From NCBI RefSeq assembly GCF_003965815.1, contig NZ_RXOE01000009.1, positions 62,001 through 126,000 on the forward strand: a stretch of DNA of 64,000 nucleotides. Reading direction: 5' to 3'. Positions within the stretch are counted from its first letter, which is position 1. The number at the start of each line of letters is the position of its first letter. Source of the stretch: Variovorax gossypii. Lineage in GTDB: Bacteria; Pseudomonadota; Gammaproteobacteria; Burkholderiales; Burkholderiaceae_C. The notes under the pieces are model-generated. The model did no database searches and had not been told where the DNA came from. It saw only the letters and a list, made by a program, of their open reading frames with translations. Positions 7,757 to 15,038 of this stretch are shown piece by piece. Made by a program: the position numbers and the translations under genes.

Positions 7757-8296
7757 TCAGAAGAGGCTGCCCCAGTGGCTGCCGCCCCAGTGCTGCTGCT
7801 CCTCGCGCTGGTGCTTGCGCCATTCCCAGGGCGGCGTCGGCCTGGGGTCGGCCCAGAGGCCCGCACGCCGGGACCGGGCGCTGTCCTGCAGCCTGAAGAG
7901 CCCGCCGCCGCGCTTGGTGGCCAGGCGGTTGTAGTCGTACACCCAGGCCCAGCCGTCGGCCACCATGCGGCTGCCGGCGTCCTCGCCGTTGCAGCTCACG
8001 TCCGCCACGGTGCGGCCGTACCGGTCGGTGTCGATCTCGGTGATGCGCGCCTGCTCGCCGAAGCAGATGCTGCTCAGCGCCTGCCTGCTGCGCTGGCCGT
8101 AGGGCTGGGCTTTTTCCGGCGCGTCGATGGCGGCGATGCGCACCTTCACGCGCTCGTAGGCGCCGATGCGCCCGCAGCGGGCGGTGAGCGTGTCGCCGTC
8201 GCTGATGCCGACGACGAGGCAGTTGCGGGGTGCGGCCTGGGAAAGCAGAGGAAAGGCAAGCAGGAGAAGACTGGAAAGCAGCGCGCGAAAGTGCAT
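7757..8296 (-). CDS. Secreted thermonuclease-family (SNase-like) nuclease
   Basis: A 179-residue protein with a signal peptide (MHFRALLSSLLLLAFPLLSQA) and a staphylococcal-nuclease-like domain. Visible motifs are VVGISDGDTLTARC, VKVRIAAIDAPEKAQPYGQ (the Arg and the DAPE acidic site), TDRYGRTVADV (second catalytic Arg) and DGWAWVYDYNR. It should be a calcium-dependent, periplasmic or secreted phosphodiesterase cleaving DNA/RNA. It lies upstream of phoX on the same strand with a 94-base gap; together they could scavenge phosphate from nucleic acids, which is an inference from adjacency. Confidence 0.9.
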   Translation of the reverse strand: MHFRALLSSLLLLAFPLLSQAAPRNCLVVGISDGDTLTARCGRIGAYERVKVRIAAIDAPEKAQPYGQRSRQALSSICFGEQARITEIDTDRYGRTVADVSCNGEDAGSRMVADGWAWVYDYNRLATKRGGGLFRLQDSARSRRAGLWADPRPTPPWEWRKHQREEQQHWGGSHWGSLF

Positions 8297-8438
8297 GAAA
8301 AAGCCGGAAAGACCTGGAGATTGGCAGAATCGCCAAACCGATCGAGGCTAAGTGATCCATGCGCCGGGAGGGATCGGGACACAGTTTTTTTCTTTCTCGC
8401 GTTCTTCCCAGAACGGCGCTTCGAAGGAGACCCCTCAC

Positions 8439-8918
8439 ATGCAGGAACCCACCCGGGACGACTGGTTTTCCGCGGCGAACGACGCCTGGGACGCCGGCGA
8501 GCACAAGAAGGCGCTGTCGCTGTTCCTCAAGGCGGCCGCCGCCGGCGAGATTCATGCGCTCAACAGCGTCGGCTACTTCCTCGACCACGGCATCGGCGTG
8601 AGGCAGGACAGCGCCGCCGCCCGCGAGTGGTACCGCAAGGCCGCGAAAGCGGGCGACGTGGCAGGCTGCGCCAACCTCGCCATCTGCTACCGCGACGATG
8701 GCAACTTCCGCTGGGCCCGCTACTGGTTCGAGCGCGCCTACTCCAAGGGCGACGGCGACGCGGCGCTCGAGCTGGGCCGCCTCTTCCTCTGGGAAGGCCC
8801 GCACAAGAACCACCGCAAGGTCGTCGACTACCTGACGAAGGCGGTGGCGGCGCAGTACGTCACGCCGAACGGAAGGGAAGAAGCCGGGAAACTGCTGAAG
8901 TCGCTGGGCCGCAAGTGA
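8439..8918 (+). CDS. Sel1-like/TPR repeat protein
   Basis: A 159-residue protein built of Sel1-like helical repeats: DAGEHKKALSLFLKAAAAGE, then HALNSVGYFLDHGIGVRQD, AAAREWYRKAAKAGD, CANLAICYRDDGNFRWAR, YWFERAYSKGDGDAALELGR. Such repeats are protein-protein scaffolds; no enzymatic motif is present. I chose the ATG at 8439 because AAGGAGA lies 8 bases upstream; the longer in-frame start at 8352 has low-complexity, non-family sequence. It has no signal peptide and is probably cytoplasmic. It overlaps the next gene by 4 bases. Confidence 0.82.
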   Translation: MQEPTRDDWFSAANDAWDAGEHKKALSLFLKAAAAGEIHALNSVGYFLDHGIGVRQDSAAAREWYRKAAKAGDVAGCANLAICYRDDGNFRWARYWFERAYSKGDGDAALELGRLFLWEGPHKNHRKVVDYLTKAVAAQYVTPNGREEAGKLLKSLGRK

Positions 8919-9370
8919 AGTCTCTACGGTATGCGCTGACGCTCCTGGTGTCGCTTGCGGTTCTGGCTCTGATTGCACTCCAGCTCTGCATCGTCGAGCC
9001 CGGCGACCTCGCCCAGCCGGTATCCATCGACGAGGTGTCGTTCCTCGCCGATGGCGGAACGCTGGTAGTAGAGCTGAAAGGCGCCAACGGCAAGCGCCTC
9101 TTCGCGATCCGCCAGGGGAGCCTTTACGTCGAGTCCGACAGGCAACCCATGGCCATCGGGTGCAGTTGCTTCGGTTTCCCCTACGCCAGGAATGTGGCAC
9201 GCGGCGACGAACGCGAGCGCGCCGTTCAGGCGTTGCTGGAGGGCTGGGTCACAGCCAATACAACCGCCGAAGATCGCGCTCGCATCGAGACCCGCTCGAA
9301 CCTCGAGCAGATACCCGCCACGGCCTATGGCGTGCTCGAGATGCTGAACTGGATCAGGACGCGCCAATAG
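8915..9370 (+). CDS. Membrane-anchored hypothetical protein
   Basis: A 151-residue protein starting at a GTG overlapping the TGA of the Sel1-repeat gene (GTGA). The N-terminus is one hydrophobic helix (LTLLVSLAVLALIALQL), probably an uncleaved anchor with the rest periplasmic. The soluble part has no motif I recognise; two cysteines close together (GCSCFGF) could form a disulfide or bind metal. Translational coupling suggests it acts with the upstream repeat protein. Confidence 0.7.
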   Translation: MKSLRYALTLLVSLAVLALIALQLCIVEPGDLAQPVSIDEVSFLADGGTLVVELKGANGKRLFAIRQGSLYVESDRQPMAIGCSCFGFPYARNVARGDERERAVQALLEGWVTANTTAEDRARIETRSNLEQIPATAYGVLEMLNWIRTRQ

Positions 9371-9418
9371 AACGAGAAGGACAAGGCAGGCGGGTGGGCG
9401 GCCTGCTGCCCGCCGATC

Positions 9419-11116
9419 TCACTTCGCCTCGCTCTCCGCCTCCTGCAGCAGCCTCCACATCACCTTCCCGCTCCCGCTCTTGGGCAGCGCGTCCACGAAC
9501 TGCACCTTGCGGGGGATCTTGTAGACCGCCATGTTCTCGCGGCACCAGTCGATGATCTGCTGCTCCGTGGTGTCCTTGTGCGTGGCGCGCAGCACCACCA
9601 CCGCCTTGACCGATTCGCCGCGGTAGTCGTCCTTGGTCGAGATCACGCAGGCTTCCTGGATGGCCGGGTGGCGGAACATGAGCAGCTCGACCTCGGCCGG
9701 CCACACCTTGAAGCCGCTCGCGTTGATCATGCGCTTGAGGCGGTCGGTGATGAAGAAGTAGCCGTCCTCGTCCATGCGGCCCATGTCGCCCGAGCGGAAG
9801 AAGCGCTTGCCCTCGAACTCGACGAAGGCGGCCGCGGTGGCGTCGGGGCGCTTCCAGTAGCCCTGGAACACCTCGGGGCCGTGGATGATGATTTCGCCCG
9901 ATTCGCCGATGGGCATCTCCTTCAGCGTGTCGGGGTCGACCACGCGGGCGTCGGTGCTCATGAACGGGATGCCCAGGCACTGCTGCTTGGGGTGGTCCGA
10001 AGGGTTGGTGTGCGAGGGCGCGGCGGTCTCGGTGAGGCCGTAGCCCTCCTGGTACTTCAGGCCGTACTGCTCCAGCAGTCGCTGCGCCACGGCTTGCGGC
10101 ATCGCGGCGCCGCCGCCGCCGATGTAGGTCATGCTCGACAGGTCGTAGTTCGCGAAGTTGGGGCTGGCCATCAGGTCGATGACCATGGTCGGAATGTTGG
10201 TCCAGGCCGTGACCTTCCAGCGCGAGATCAGCCGGCCGGCCACGTCGCGGTCCCAGCGCGGCATGATGATCAGCGTGGCCGCCGCCAGGATGGCGGTGTG
10301 CATCATGCTCACCACGCCGGTGATGTGGAACATCGGCACCACGGCCAGCACCACCGTCTCCGAGGTCGAGCCGCCCCACATCAGGCCGGCGAAGGCGTTG
10401 TGCATCAGGCTCGAATGGTGGTGGATGCAGCCCTTGGGCAGGCCGGTGGTGCCGCTGGTGTAGGGCAGCAGCGCCATGTCGTTGGCGCCCACCACGTGCT
10501 CGGGCGGCGTGTGGCCGGCCTCGAGCGCGTCGGTCCAGGCGACGACCTTGCCGCCTTCCAGTTCGGGTAGCGGGTGGCGGGTGGTGAGCCAGTCCTTCCA
10601 GGCGGGCGCCGGGGCGTCGTCGCCCGAGGCGTCGGCGTCGAAGGCGTCGGTGAACTGGGTCACGATCATGTGGGCCAGCCGCTGCTCGGGCGGCAGCGCA
10701 TTGCTGGCCTTGGCCAGTTCGCCAGCCAGGTCACCGGTGATGATGGCCACCTTGGCGTCCGGGTCGGTGATGTAGTGCTTGAGCTCCTCGGCCCGGTTCA
10801 TCGGGTTGACCGGCACCACCACGGCGTTGGCGCGCAGGATCGCGAAATGCGCGATCACCAGCTGCGGGCAGTTCTGCATGTCCAGGATCACGCGGTCGCC
10901 GCGCTTCACGCCCAGCGCATGCAGCGCGCCGGCCAGCCGCTCGGCCTGGGCCGCGAACTCGCGGTAGCTGACGACGCGGCCGAAGAACACCAGCGCGGGC
11001 TTGTCGGGATAGCGCGCTGCCGAGGTGGCCAGGTTGTGCCACAGCGAGGTGGCCGGGACGGTGATGGAGTGTGGAAGGCGCTTGGGCCAGAACTTGTGAT
11101 GCGGGCGTTGTTCCAT
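9419..11116 (-). CDS. Long-chain fatty-acid/acyl-CoA ligase (AMP-binding)
   Basis: A 565-residue ANL-superfamily adenylating enzyme, most like FadD-type acyl-CoA ligases. The P-loop core motif is LLPYTSGTTGLPKGCIHHH; further motifs are QEGYGLTETAAPSHTNPSD, GEIIIHGPEVFQGYWKRP, FFRSGDMGRMDEDGYFFI and the C-terminal KVMWRLL block with its catalytic Lys. No signal peptide is present; it would act in the cytoplasm on a fatty or related carboxylic acid. I chose the ATG at 11114-11116; an in-frame GTG three codons upstream is possible. No clear ribosome site is visible. No beta-oxidation genes lie nearby, so the exact substrate is open. Confidence 0.9.
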   Translation of the reverse strand: MEQRPHHKFWPKRLPHSITVPATSLWHNLATSAARYPDKPALVFFGRVVSYREFAAQAERLAGALHALGVKRGDRVILDMQNCPQLVIAHFAILRANAVVVPVNPMNRAEELKHYITDPDAKVAIITGDLAGELAKASNALPPEQRLAHMIVTQFTDAFDADASGDDAPAPAWKDWLTTRHPLPELEGGKVVAWTDALEAGHTPPEHVVGANDMALLPYTSGTTGLPKGCIHHHSSLMHNAFAGLMWGGSTSETVVLAVVPMFHITGVVSMMHTAILAAATLIIMPRWDRDVAGRLISRWKVTAWTNIPTMVIDLMASPNFANYDLSSMTYIGGGGAAMPQAVAQRLLEQYGLKYQEGYGLTETAAPSHTNPSDHPKQQCLGIPFMSTDARVVDPDTLKEMPIGESGEIIIHGPEVFQGYWKRPDATAAAFVEFEGKRFFRSGDMGRMDEDGYFFITDRLKRMINASGFKVWPAEVELLMFRHPAIQEACVISTKDDYRGESVKAVVVLRATHKDTTEQQIIDWCRENMAVYKIPRKVQFVDALPKSGSGKVMWRLLQEAESEAK

Positions 11117-11211
11117 GGTGGGCACGGGCGGGGGGACGGAAGGACGGAAAGAGGGATGCCCGCCAGCCTAAGCCGCCGCGTGCGCCGCTCCCATCGGGGA
11201 AGCCCCCGGGG

Positions 11212-11241
11212 GGCGTCGCCTAGGCGACGCCATTTTTTCTC
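11212..11241 (+). terminator. Orphan rho-independent terminator or attenuator in the fadD-like/osmC gap
   Basis: The 20-base perfect palindrome GGCGTCGCCTAGGCGACGCC (11212-11231), an 8-bp stem with a CTAG loop, is followed by ATTTTTTCTC, giving a plus-strand terminator. No plus-strand gene lies upstream: the left neighbour is transcribed leftward. It may end a short unannotated RNA or attenuate the osmC transcript 124 bases downstream. The rest of the 239-base gap (11117-11355) holds nothing else I recognise. Confidence 0.65.
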
Positions 11242-11355
11242 ACATGCCCGGCCGTCCCCGGATGCGCCCTGCGACTACAGACAAGCGCCGCTTCCCGAGC
11301 GATACCTGCAGCCTCCCCTCTCCATCCACCCACTCACCCCACCGAAGGAGCTTCC

Positions 11356-11796
11356 ATGGCAGCAGAAAAGCACGCGAGCGTTCACTGGGAAGGCGCCGGC
11401 AAGACCGGCAAGGGCCTGGTCAGCACCGAGACCGGCGCCCTCAAGGACTACCCCTACGGCTTCGCCAGCCGCTTCGAGGACGACAAGCGCGGCACCAACC
11501 CCGAGGAAATCGTCGGCGCCGCGCACGCCGCCTGTTTCACGATGGCCTTCGCCTTCGCGCTGGAAAGAGAAGGCCTGGCGGCCACGAAGATCGACACCCG
11601 GGCGGCCGTGCGGCTGGCCAAGGATGGCGAGGGCTTCAGGATCGACCGCATCGCGCTCGAACTCGACGCCAGCGTGCCGAACCTCGACGAGGCGAAGTTC
11701 CAGCAGATCGCGGCCGCCGCCAAGGCCGGCTGCCCGCTGTCGAAGGCGCTGGCGAGCGTGCCCGAGATCACGCTGAAGGCCACGCTGGCCGGCTGA
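11356..11796 (+). CDS. osmC: OsmC-family peroxidase
   Basis: A 146-residue OsmC/Ohr-family protein that reduces organic or inorganic hydroperoxides with two cysteines. Cys60 lies in AAHAACFTMAFAFALE and Cys126 in AKAGCPLSKAL, the expected two-Cys pair; the N-terminal HWEGAGKTGKG block is OsmC-like. The ATG follows GAAGGAGCTTCC. OsmC proteins are usually stress-induced; here a terminator-like palindrome lies between the left neighbour and this gene. It is separated from the Bug receptor gene by 45 bases. Confidence 0.92.
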   Translation: MAAEKHASVHWEGAGKTGKGLVSTETGALKDYPYGFASRFEDDKRGTNPEEIVGAAHAACFTMAFAFALEREGLAATKIDTRAAVRLAKDGEGFRIDRIALELDASVPNLDEAKFQQIAAAAKAGCPLSKALASVPEITLKATLAG

Positions 11797-11807
11797 GGGC
11801 GCTGCCT

Positions 11808-11843
11808 ATGATCGTCTCCTCACAAAAACAGGAGACGGATCAT
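11808..11843 (+). promoter_or_regulatory. Inverted repeat burying the Shine-Dalgarno and start codon of the Bug receptor
   Basis: ATGATCGTCTCCT (11808-11820) can pair with AGGAGAC (11830-11836) and GATCAT (11838-11843), with one bulged G and a 9-base loop, forming a 13-bp hairpin. The right arm contains the AGGAG ribosome site and reaches into the ATG at 11842. A -10-like TATGAT at 11807-11812 overlaps the left arm, so the repeat may act in DNA as an operator or in RNA as a translational switch. Confidence 0.6.
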
Positions 11844-12810
11844 GAACAAGCCCATCCGGACCGCGCTCGCGGTCCTTTCCCTCGGCCTCGGCGCAACGGC
11901 GGCAATGGCCGCTTTTCCCGACAAGCCGATCAAGATCGTCATCGGCTTCCCGGCCGGCGGCCCGCTCGACCAGCACGCGCGCCTGCTCACCGACAAGCTG
12001 CAGGCCGTGCTGGGCCAGCCGCTGATCGTCGACTACAAGCCCGGCGCCGGCGGCTCGGTGGGCGCCGACGCAGTCGCCAAGAGCCCGGCCGACGGCTACA
12101 CGCTGATGCTGGCCAACACCGGCGTTGCGGTGATCAACGGCGCGCTCTACAGCAAGCTGCCCTACAACACGCAGCGCGACTTCGTGCCCATCGCGCGCAC
12201 CGCCATGCAGCCGCTGGCGCTGCTGGTCACGCCCAAGCTGCCCGTGCAGAACCTGAAGCAGTTCATCGACTACGCCAAGGCGCGGCCCGGCCAGGTCAAC
12301 TACGGCTCGGCGGGCAACGGCGGCATCAGCCACCTGGTGCCGGAGATGTTCAAGACCGCCACCGGCATCTTCATGGTGCACATCCCCTACCGCGGCAGCG
12401 CGCCGGCCTTCACCGACCTGATGGGCGGGCAGGTGCAGTTCATGGCCGAGTCGATCCCGCAGGCGGCCAACTATCACAAGCAGGGCAAGGTGCGCGCCCT
12501 GGCCGTGACCAGCCGCGAGCGCAACCCCGCCCTGCCCGACATTCCGACCGTAATCGAGTCGGGCGTCAAGGGCTTCGAGGTGGTGGGCTTCTACGGCTTC
12601 CTCGCGCCGAAGGACACGCCGAAAGACGTGGTCGCTAAGCTCAGCGATGCGTTCAAGCAGGTGCTCAACAACCCCGAGGTGCGCGAGCGCATGGTGAGCC
12701 AGGGCGCCGACCCGGCCTTCCTGGGCAGCGAGGACTTCGCGCGCTTCCTGGCGACGGAAACCCCGCGCTGGGAAAAGGCGGTGAAGGCATCCGGCGCGCG
12801 GATGGACTGA
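11842..12810 (+). CDS. Bug/TctC-family extracytoplasmic solute receptor
   Basis: A 322-residue periplasmic binding protein of the Bordetella uptake gene family (TctC-like, PF03401), which binds small carboxylates and amides. A signal peptide spans residues 1-23, ending ATAAMA. Family landmarks are FPDKPIKIVIGFPAGGPLDQ, GSVGADAVAKSPADGYTLM, VNYGSAGNGGISHL and MVHIPYRGSAPAFTDLMGGQ. No tctA/tctB permease genes are adjacent, as is usual for orphan Bug proteins in Burkholderiales. The start follows AGGAGACGGATC, sequestered in the hairpin described separately. Ligand unknown. Confidence 0.93.
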   Translation: MNKPIRTALAVLSLGLGATAAMAAFPDKPIKIVIGFPAGGPLDQHARLLTDKLQAVLGQPLIVDYKPGAGGSVGADAVAKSPADGYTLMLANTGVAVINGALYSKLPYNTQRDFVPIARTAMQPLALLVTPKLPVQNLKQFIDYAKARPGQVNYGSAGNGGISHLVPEMFKTATGIFMVHIPYRGSAPAFTDLMGGQVQFMAESIPQAANYHKQGKVRALAVTSRERNPALPDIPTVIESGVKGFEVVGFYGFLAPKDTPKDVVAKLSDAFKQVLNNPEVRERMVSQGADPAFLGSEDFARFLATETPRWEKAVKASGARMD

Positions 12811-12813
12811 GCC

Positions 12814-12849
12814 CCACGCCGCCGTCCCGCAAGGTTCAGGGCGGCGTGG
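12814..12849. terminator. GC-rich hairpin between convergent genes
   Basis: CCACGCCGCC (12814-12823) pairs with GGCGGCGTGG (12840-12849) across a 16-base loop, between the Bug receptor stop and the end of the Crp/Fnr gene. The right arm lies inside the last codons of the latter. No T-run follows on either strand, so factor-independent termination is doubtful. Confidence 0.4.
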
Positions 12850-13555
12850 CCGCGTGCCGCTCGAGCTGCGCGCGGTCCAGCAGCTCGATGCTGCGGTAGC
12901 GCACGCGCAGCGTGCCGTCTTCCTCCCACAGCTTCAACTGCCGGTTCACGCTCTGGCGCGACACGCCGAGCATGAACGACAGGTCTTCCTGCGACACGCC
13001 CAGCAGCGTGCCGCCGCCCTCGCCCGAGCCCTCGGCGCGCGCGTCCAGCGTGAGCAGGCGATGCGCGAGCCGCACCGGCAGCGGCATCAGGATCACGTCG
13101 TCGATCCACGCCAGCGCCTGGCGCAGCCGCAGGCACACCAGCCGCGTGAAGGCCATGTGCACGTCGGGATGCTCGGCCACCAGGCGATGGAAGTCGGCCG
13201 CAGCGACCACCGCCATCTCGGTCGTATCGACCGCGCAGGTGTCGTAGACGCGCTCCCGCCCCACCAGCAGCGACACCTCGCCGAACCAGTGGCCGGGTTC
13301 GAGCATCGCGATCACCGCCTCGCGCCCGCCCGGCGCGACCACGCTCACACGCAGCGATCCGGCCACCACGCCGAAGAGCGCATCCGGCGACGAGCCCTTG
13401 TGGAAGAGCGACTCGCCGCGCGCCAGCGTGCGCCGGTGCGCCACCGCAAGCAGGCGCTGCTGCACGTCTTCAGCCAGCCGCATGTCGCCGTTGTGCACCG
13501 GCGAAGGCTGCGCGTCCGGCGGCGTGTCGGGAGATGAAGGGGGCGTGCGTGGCAT
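12836..13555 (-). CDS. Crp/Fnr-family transcriptional regulator
   Basis: A 239-residue regulator with an N-terminal cyclic-nucleotide-binding-like jelly roll (GESLFHKGSSPDALFGVVAG, then EPGHWFGEVSLLVG) and a C-terminal winged helix (QEDLSFMLGVSRQSVNRQL). It lacks Fnr-type N-terminal cysteines, so oxygen sensing through Fe-S is unlikely. I prefer the ATG at 13555 over an in-frame GTG at 13588, because the longer form would translate through an inverted repeat (13564-13594) that looks like an operator. It is divergent from the 13698-17493 operon and is the obvious candidate regulator of that operon. Effector unknown. Confidence 0.88.
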   Translation of the reverse strand: MPRTPPSSPDTPPDAQPSPVHNGDMRLAEDVQQRLLAVAHRRTLARGESLFHKGSSPDALFGVVAGSLRVSVVAPGGREAVIAMLEPGHWFGEVSLLVGRERVYDTCAVDTTEMAVVAAADFHRLVAEHPDVHMAFTRLVCLRLRQALAWIDDVILMPLPVRLAHRLLTLDARAEGSGEGGGTLLGVSQEDLSFMLGVSRQSVNRQLKLWEEDGTLRVRYRSIELLDRAQLERHAATPP

Positions 13556-13563
13556 CGCGGGTT

Positions 13564-13594
13564 TGTCCGTAGCGGCGATTGCCAACACCGGACA
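13564..13594. promoter_or_regulatory. Inverted repeat TGTCCG-N19-CGGACA in the divergent promoter gap
   Basis: TGTCCG (13564-13569) and CGGACA (13589-13594) are perfect inverted 6-mers in the gap between the Crp/Fnr gene and the SnoaL-like gene. Placement just upstream of the chosen Crp/Fnr start fits autoregulation. The 19-base spacing is wider than a classical Crp site, so this is tentative. Confidence 0.35.
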
Positions 13595-13697
13595 GTCTTG
13601 TTTCAGGGGCGTGCCGATAGTACGCAGCGAGCCCGGGCCGGCGCATTCGCGCCAACCCGATGTCAGCAGCCAATCCTGTCACATGGAGCACACCCCG

Positions 13698-14216
13698 ATG
13701 AGCAACGACAACACCCCACGCACCGAACTCCAGGCCCGCCGCGAGCGCCTCGTGCTCGACCACTTCGCCGACGAGACCCGGCAGGACTTCGACGCGGTGC
13801 TCGGCACCTTCCCGCATCCGCACTACGAGCTGATTCCCAGCGGCGAGGTGCACGACGGCATGGCCGAGGTGCGCCAGTACTACATCGACACGCGCCGCGC
13901 ATTCCCGGACCAACGCCACGAGATCATCCAGCTGCGCCACGCCGACGACTCGGTGGTGGTCGAGTTCTGGCTGCTGGGCACGCACAAGGGTCCGTTGAAG
14001 GGCCTGCCGCCGACGGGCAACAGCTTCCGCTGCCGCATGAACGCCTTCTTCATCTTCGAGGGCGACCGGCTGGTGTGCGAGCGCGTGTACTTCGACACGC
14101 TGACGATGCTTCGGCAACTGCTGGCGGGCGTGCCCGCGGAGCACGTCGCCGCGCTGGTCGGCGGGCTGCTGGGCCAGCCGGCCGCGGCTCGCGCACCCGA
14201 GACGGCTGCAGCATGA
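13698..14216 (+). CDS. SnoaL-like/NTF2-fold (ester cyclase-type) protein
   Basis: A 172-residue protein with an NTF2/SnoaL-like cone fold: VLDHFADETRQDFDAVLGTF, then HYELIPSGEVHDGMAEVRQY, VVVEFWLLGTHKGPLKGLPP and CRMNAFFIFEGDRLVCERVY. Family members catalyse cyclisations, isomerisations or hydrolyses of small cyclic substrates, but sequence alone does not give the reaction. The ATG at 13698 has GGAG 9 bases upstream; an ATG five codons earlier is possible. It is the first gene of an operon with SDR (ATGA overlap), MBL-fold and MFS genes. Confidence 0.82.
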   Translation: MSNDNTPRTELQARRERLVLDHFADETRQDFDAVLGTFPHPHYELIPSGEVHDGMAEVRQYYIDTRRAFPDQRHEIIQLRHADDSVVVEFWLLGTHKGPLKGLPPTGNSFRCRMNAFFIFEGDRLVCERVYFDTLTMLRQLLAGVPAEHVAALVGGLLGQPAAARAPETAAA

Positions 14217-14986
14217 GCGCGCTGCGCGGCGACGCGCTCGCGGGTCGGCATGCCGTCGTGACCGGAGGCGCACGCGGCATCGGGCTGGCGATCGCTCGGC
14301 GATACCTCGCGGCCGGCGCGAGCGTCGCGCTGTGGGATCTCGATGCTTCGGCGCTCGCCGATGCCCTGGAAACGCTCGCGCCGCTCGGCACCGCCACATC
14401 GGCAGTCGTCGACGTGCGCGACGAAGACCAGATCGCCCGCGCGGCCGCGCAGTCGCAGGAACGCTTCGGCGGCATCGACATCCTCGTCAACAACGCCGGC
14501 GTGCTCGGCCCGACCGTGCCGGCCTGGGAGCACACGCCCGCGCAGTGGCGCAGCGTGCTCGACATCAACCTCACGGGCGCATGGCTGTGCTGCCGCGCGA
14601 TCGTGCCGGCGATGCTCGCCCGGCGGCGGGGCCGCATCGTGAACATCGCCTCGGTTGCCGGCAAGGAGGGCAACGGCTTCAACGCCGCGTACTCCGCCTC
14701 GAAGGCCGGGCTCATCGCGCTCACCAAGTCGCTGGGCAAGGAGCTGGCCTCGTCGGGCGTGCTGGTGAACTGCATCACGCCCTCGGCCGCCGACACCGAG
14801 GTGTTCGCGGCCGTCCCGGCCGAACACCGCGAACAGCTGCGCACCGCCCTGCTCTCGCGCGTGCCGATGGGGCGCTTCGTCGAGGTCGACGAGGTGGCGG
14901 CCATGGCCGCCTGGCTCGCGTCGGACGACTGCTCGTTCAGCACCGGCGCGGTGTTCGACATCTCGGGCGGACGCTCGATGTACTGA
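14213..14986 (+). CDS. Short-chain dehydrogenase/reductase
   Basis: A 257-residue classical SDR. The cofactor motif is VVTGGARGIGLAIARRY near residue 16, with Asp in ALWDLDAS suggesting NAD rather than NADP; NNAG lies near residue 95; the active site is the SVAG Ser with YSASK. Length and C-terminal FDISGGRSMY are typical of FabG-like dehydrogenases. The ATG overlaps the TGA of the SnoaL-like gene by 4 bases. It probably oxidises a hydroxyl in the unknown pathway encoded by this operon. Confidence 0.93.
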   Translation: MSALRGDALAGRHAVVTGGARGIGLAIARRYLAAGASVALWDLDASALADALETLAPLGTATSAVVDVRDEDQIARAAAQSQERFGGIDILVNNAGVLGPTVPAWEHTPAQWRSVLDINLTGAWLCCRAIVPAMLARRRGRIVNIASVAGKEGNGFNAAYSASKAGLIALTKSLGKELASSGVLVNCITPSAADTEVFAAVPAEHREQLRTALLSRVPMGRFVEVDEVAAMAAWLASDDCSFSTGAVFDISGGRSMY

Positions 14987-15038
14987 GTGCGCCCCATCCA
15001 TTTCGCTTCGCTTCCTTCGGGCTGACAAGGAGACCCAC

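Noticed and set aside
5728..9200. Several 500-600-codon frames antisense or out of frame to phoX, the nuclease and their neighbours
   Set aside because: Arg/Ala/Gly-rich products typical of shadows in high-GC coding DNA; the opposite frames have clear families and signal peptides.
13398..13697. N-terminal extension of the SnoaL-like gene by 100 codons
   Set aside because: It runs antisense through the Crp/Fnr gene and the putative operator; GGAG before 13698 supports the short form.
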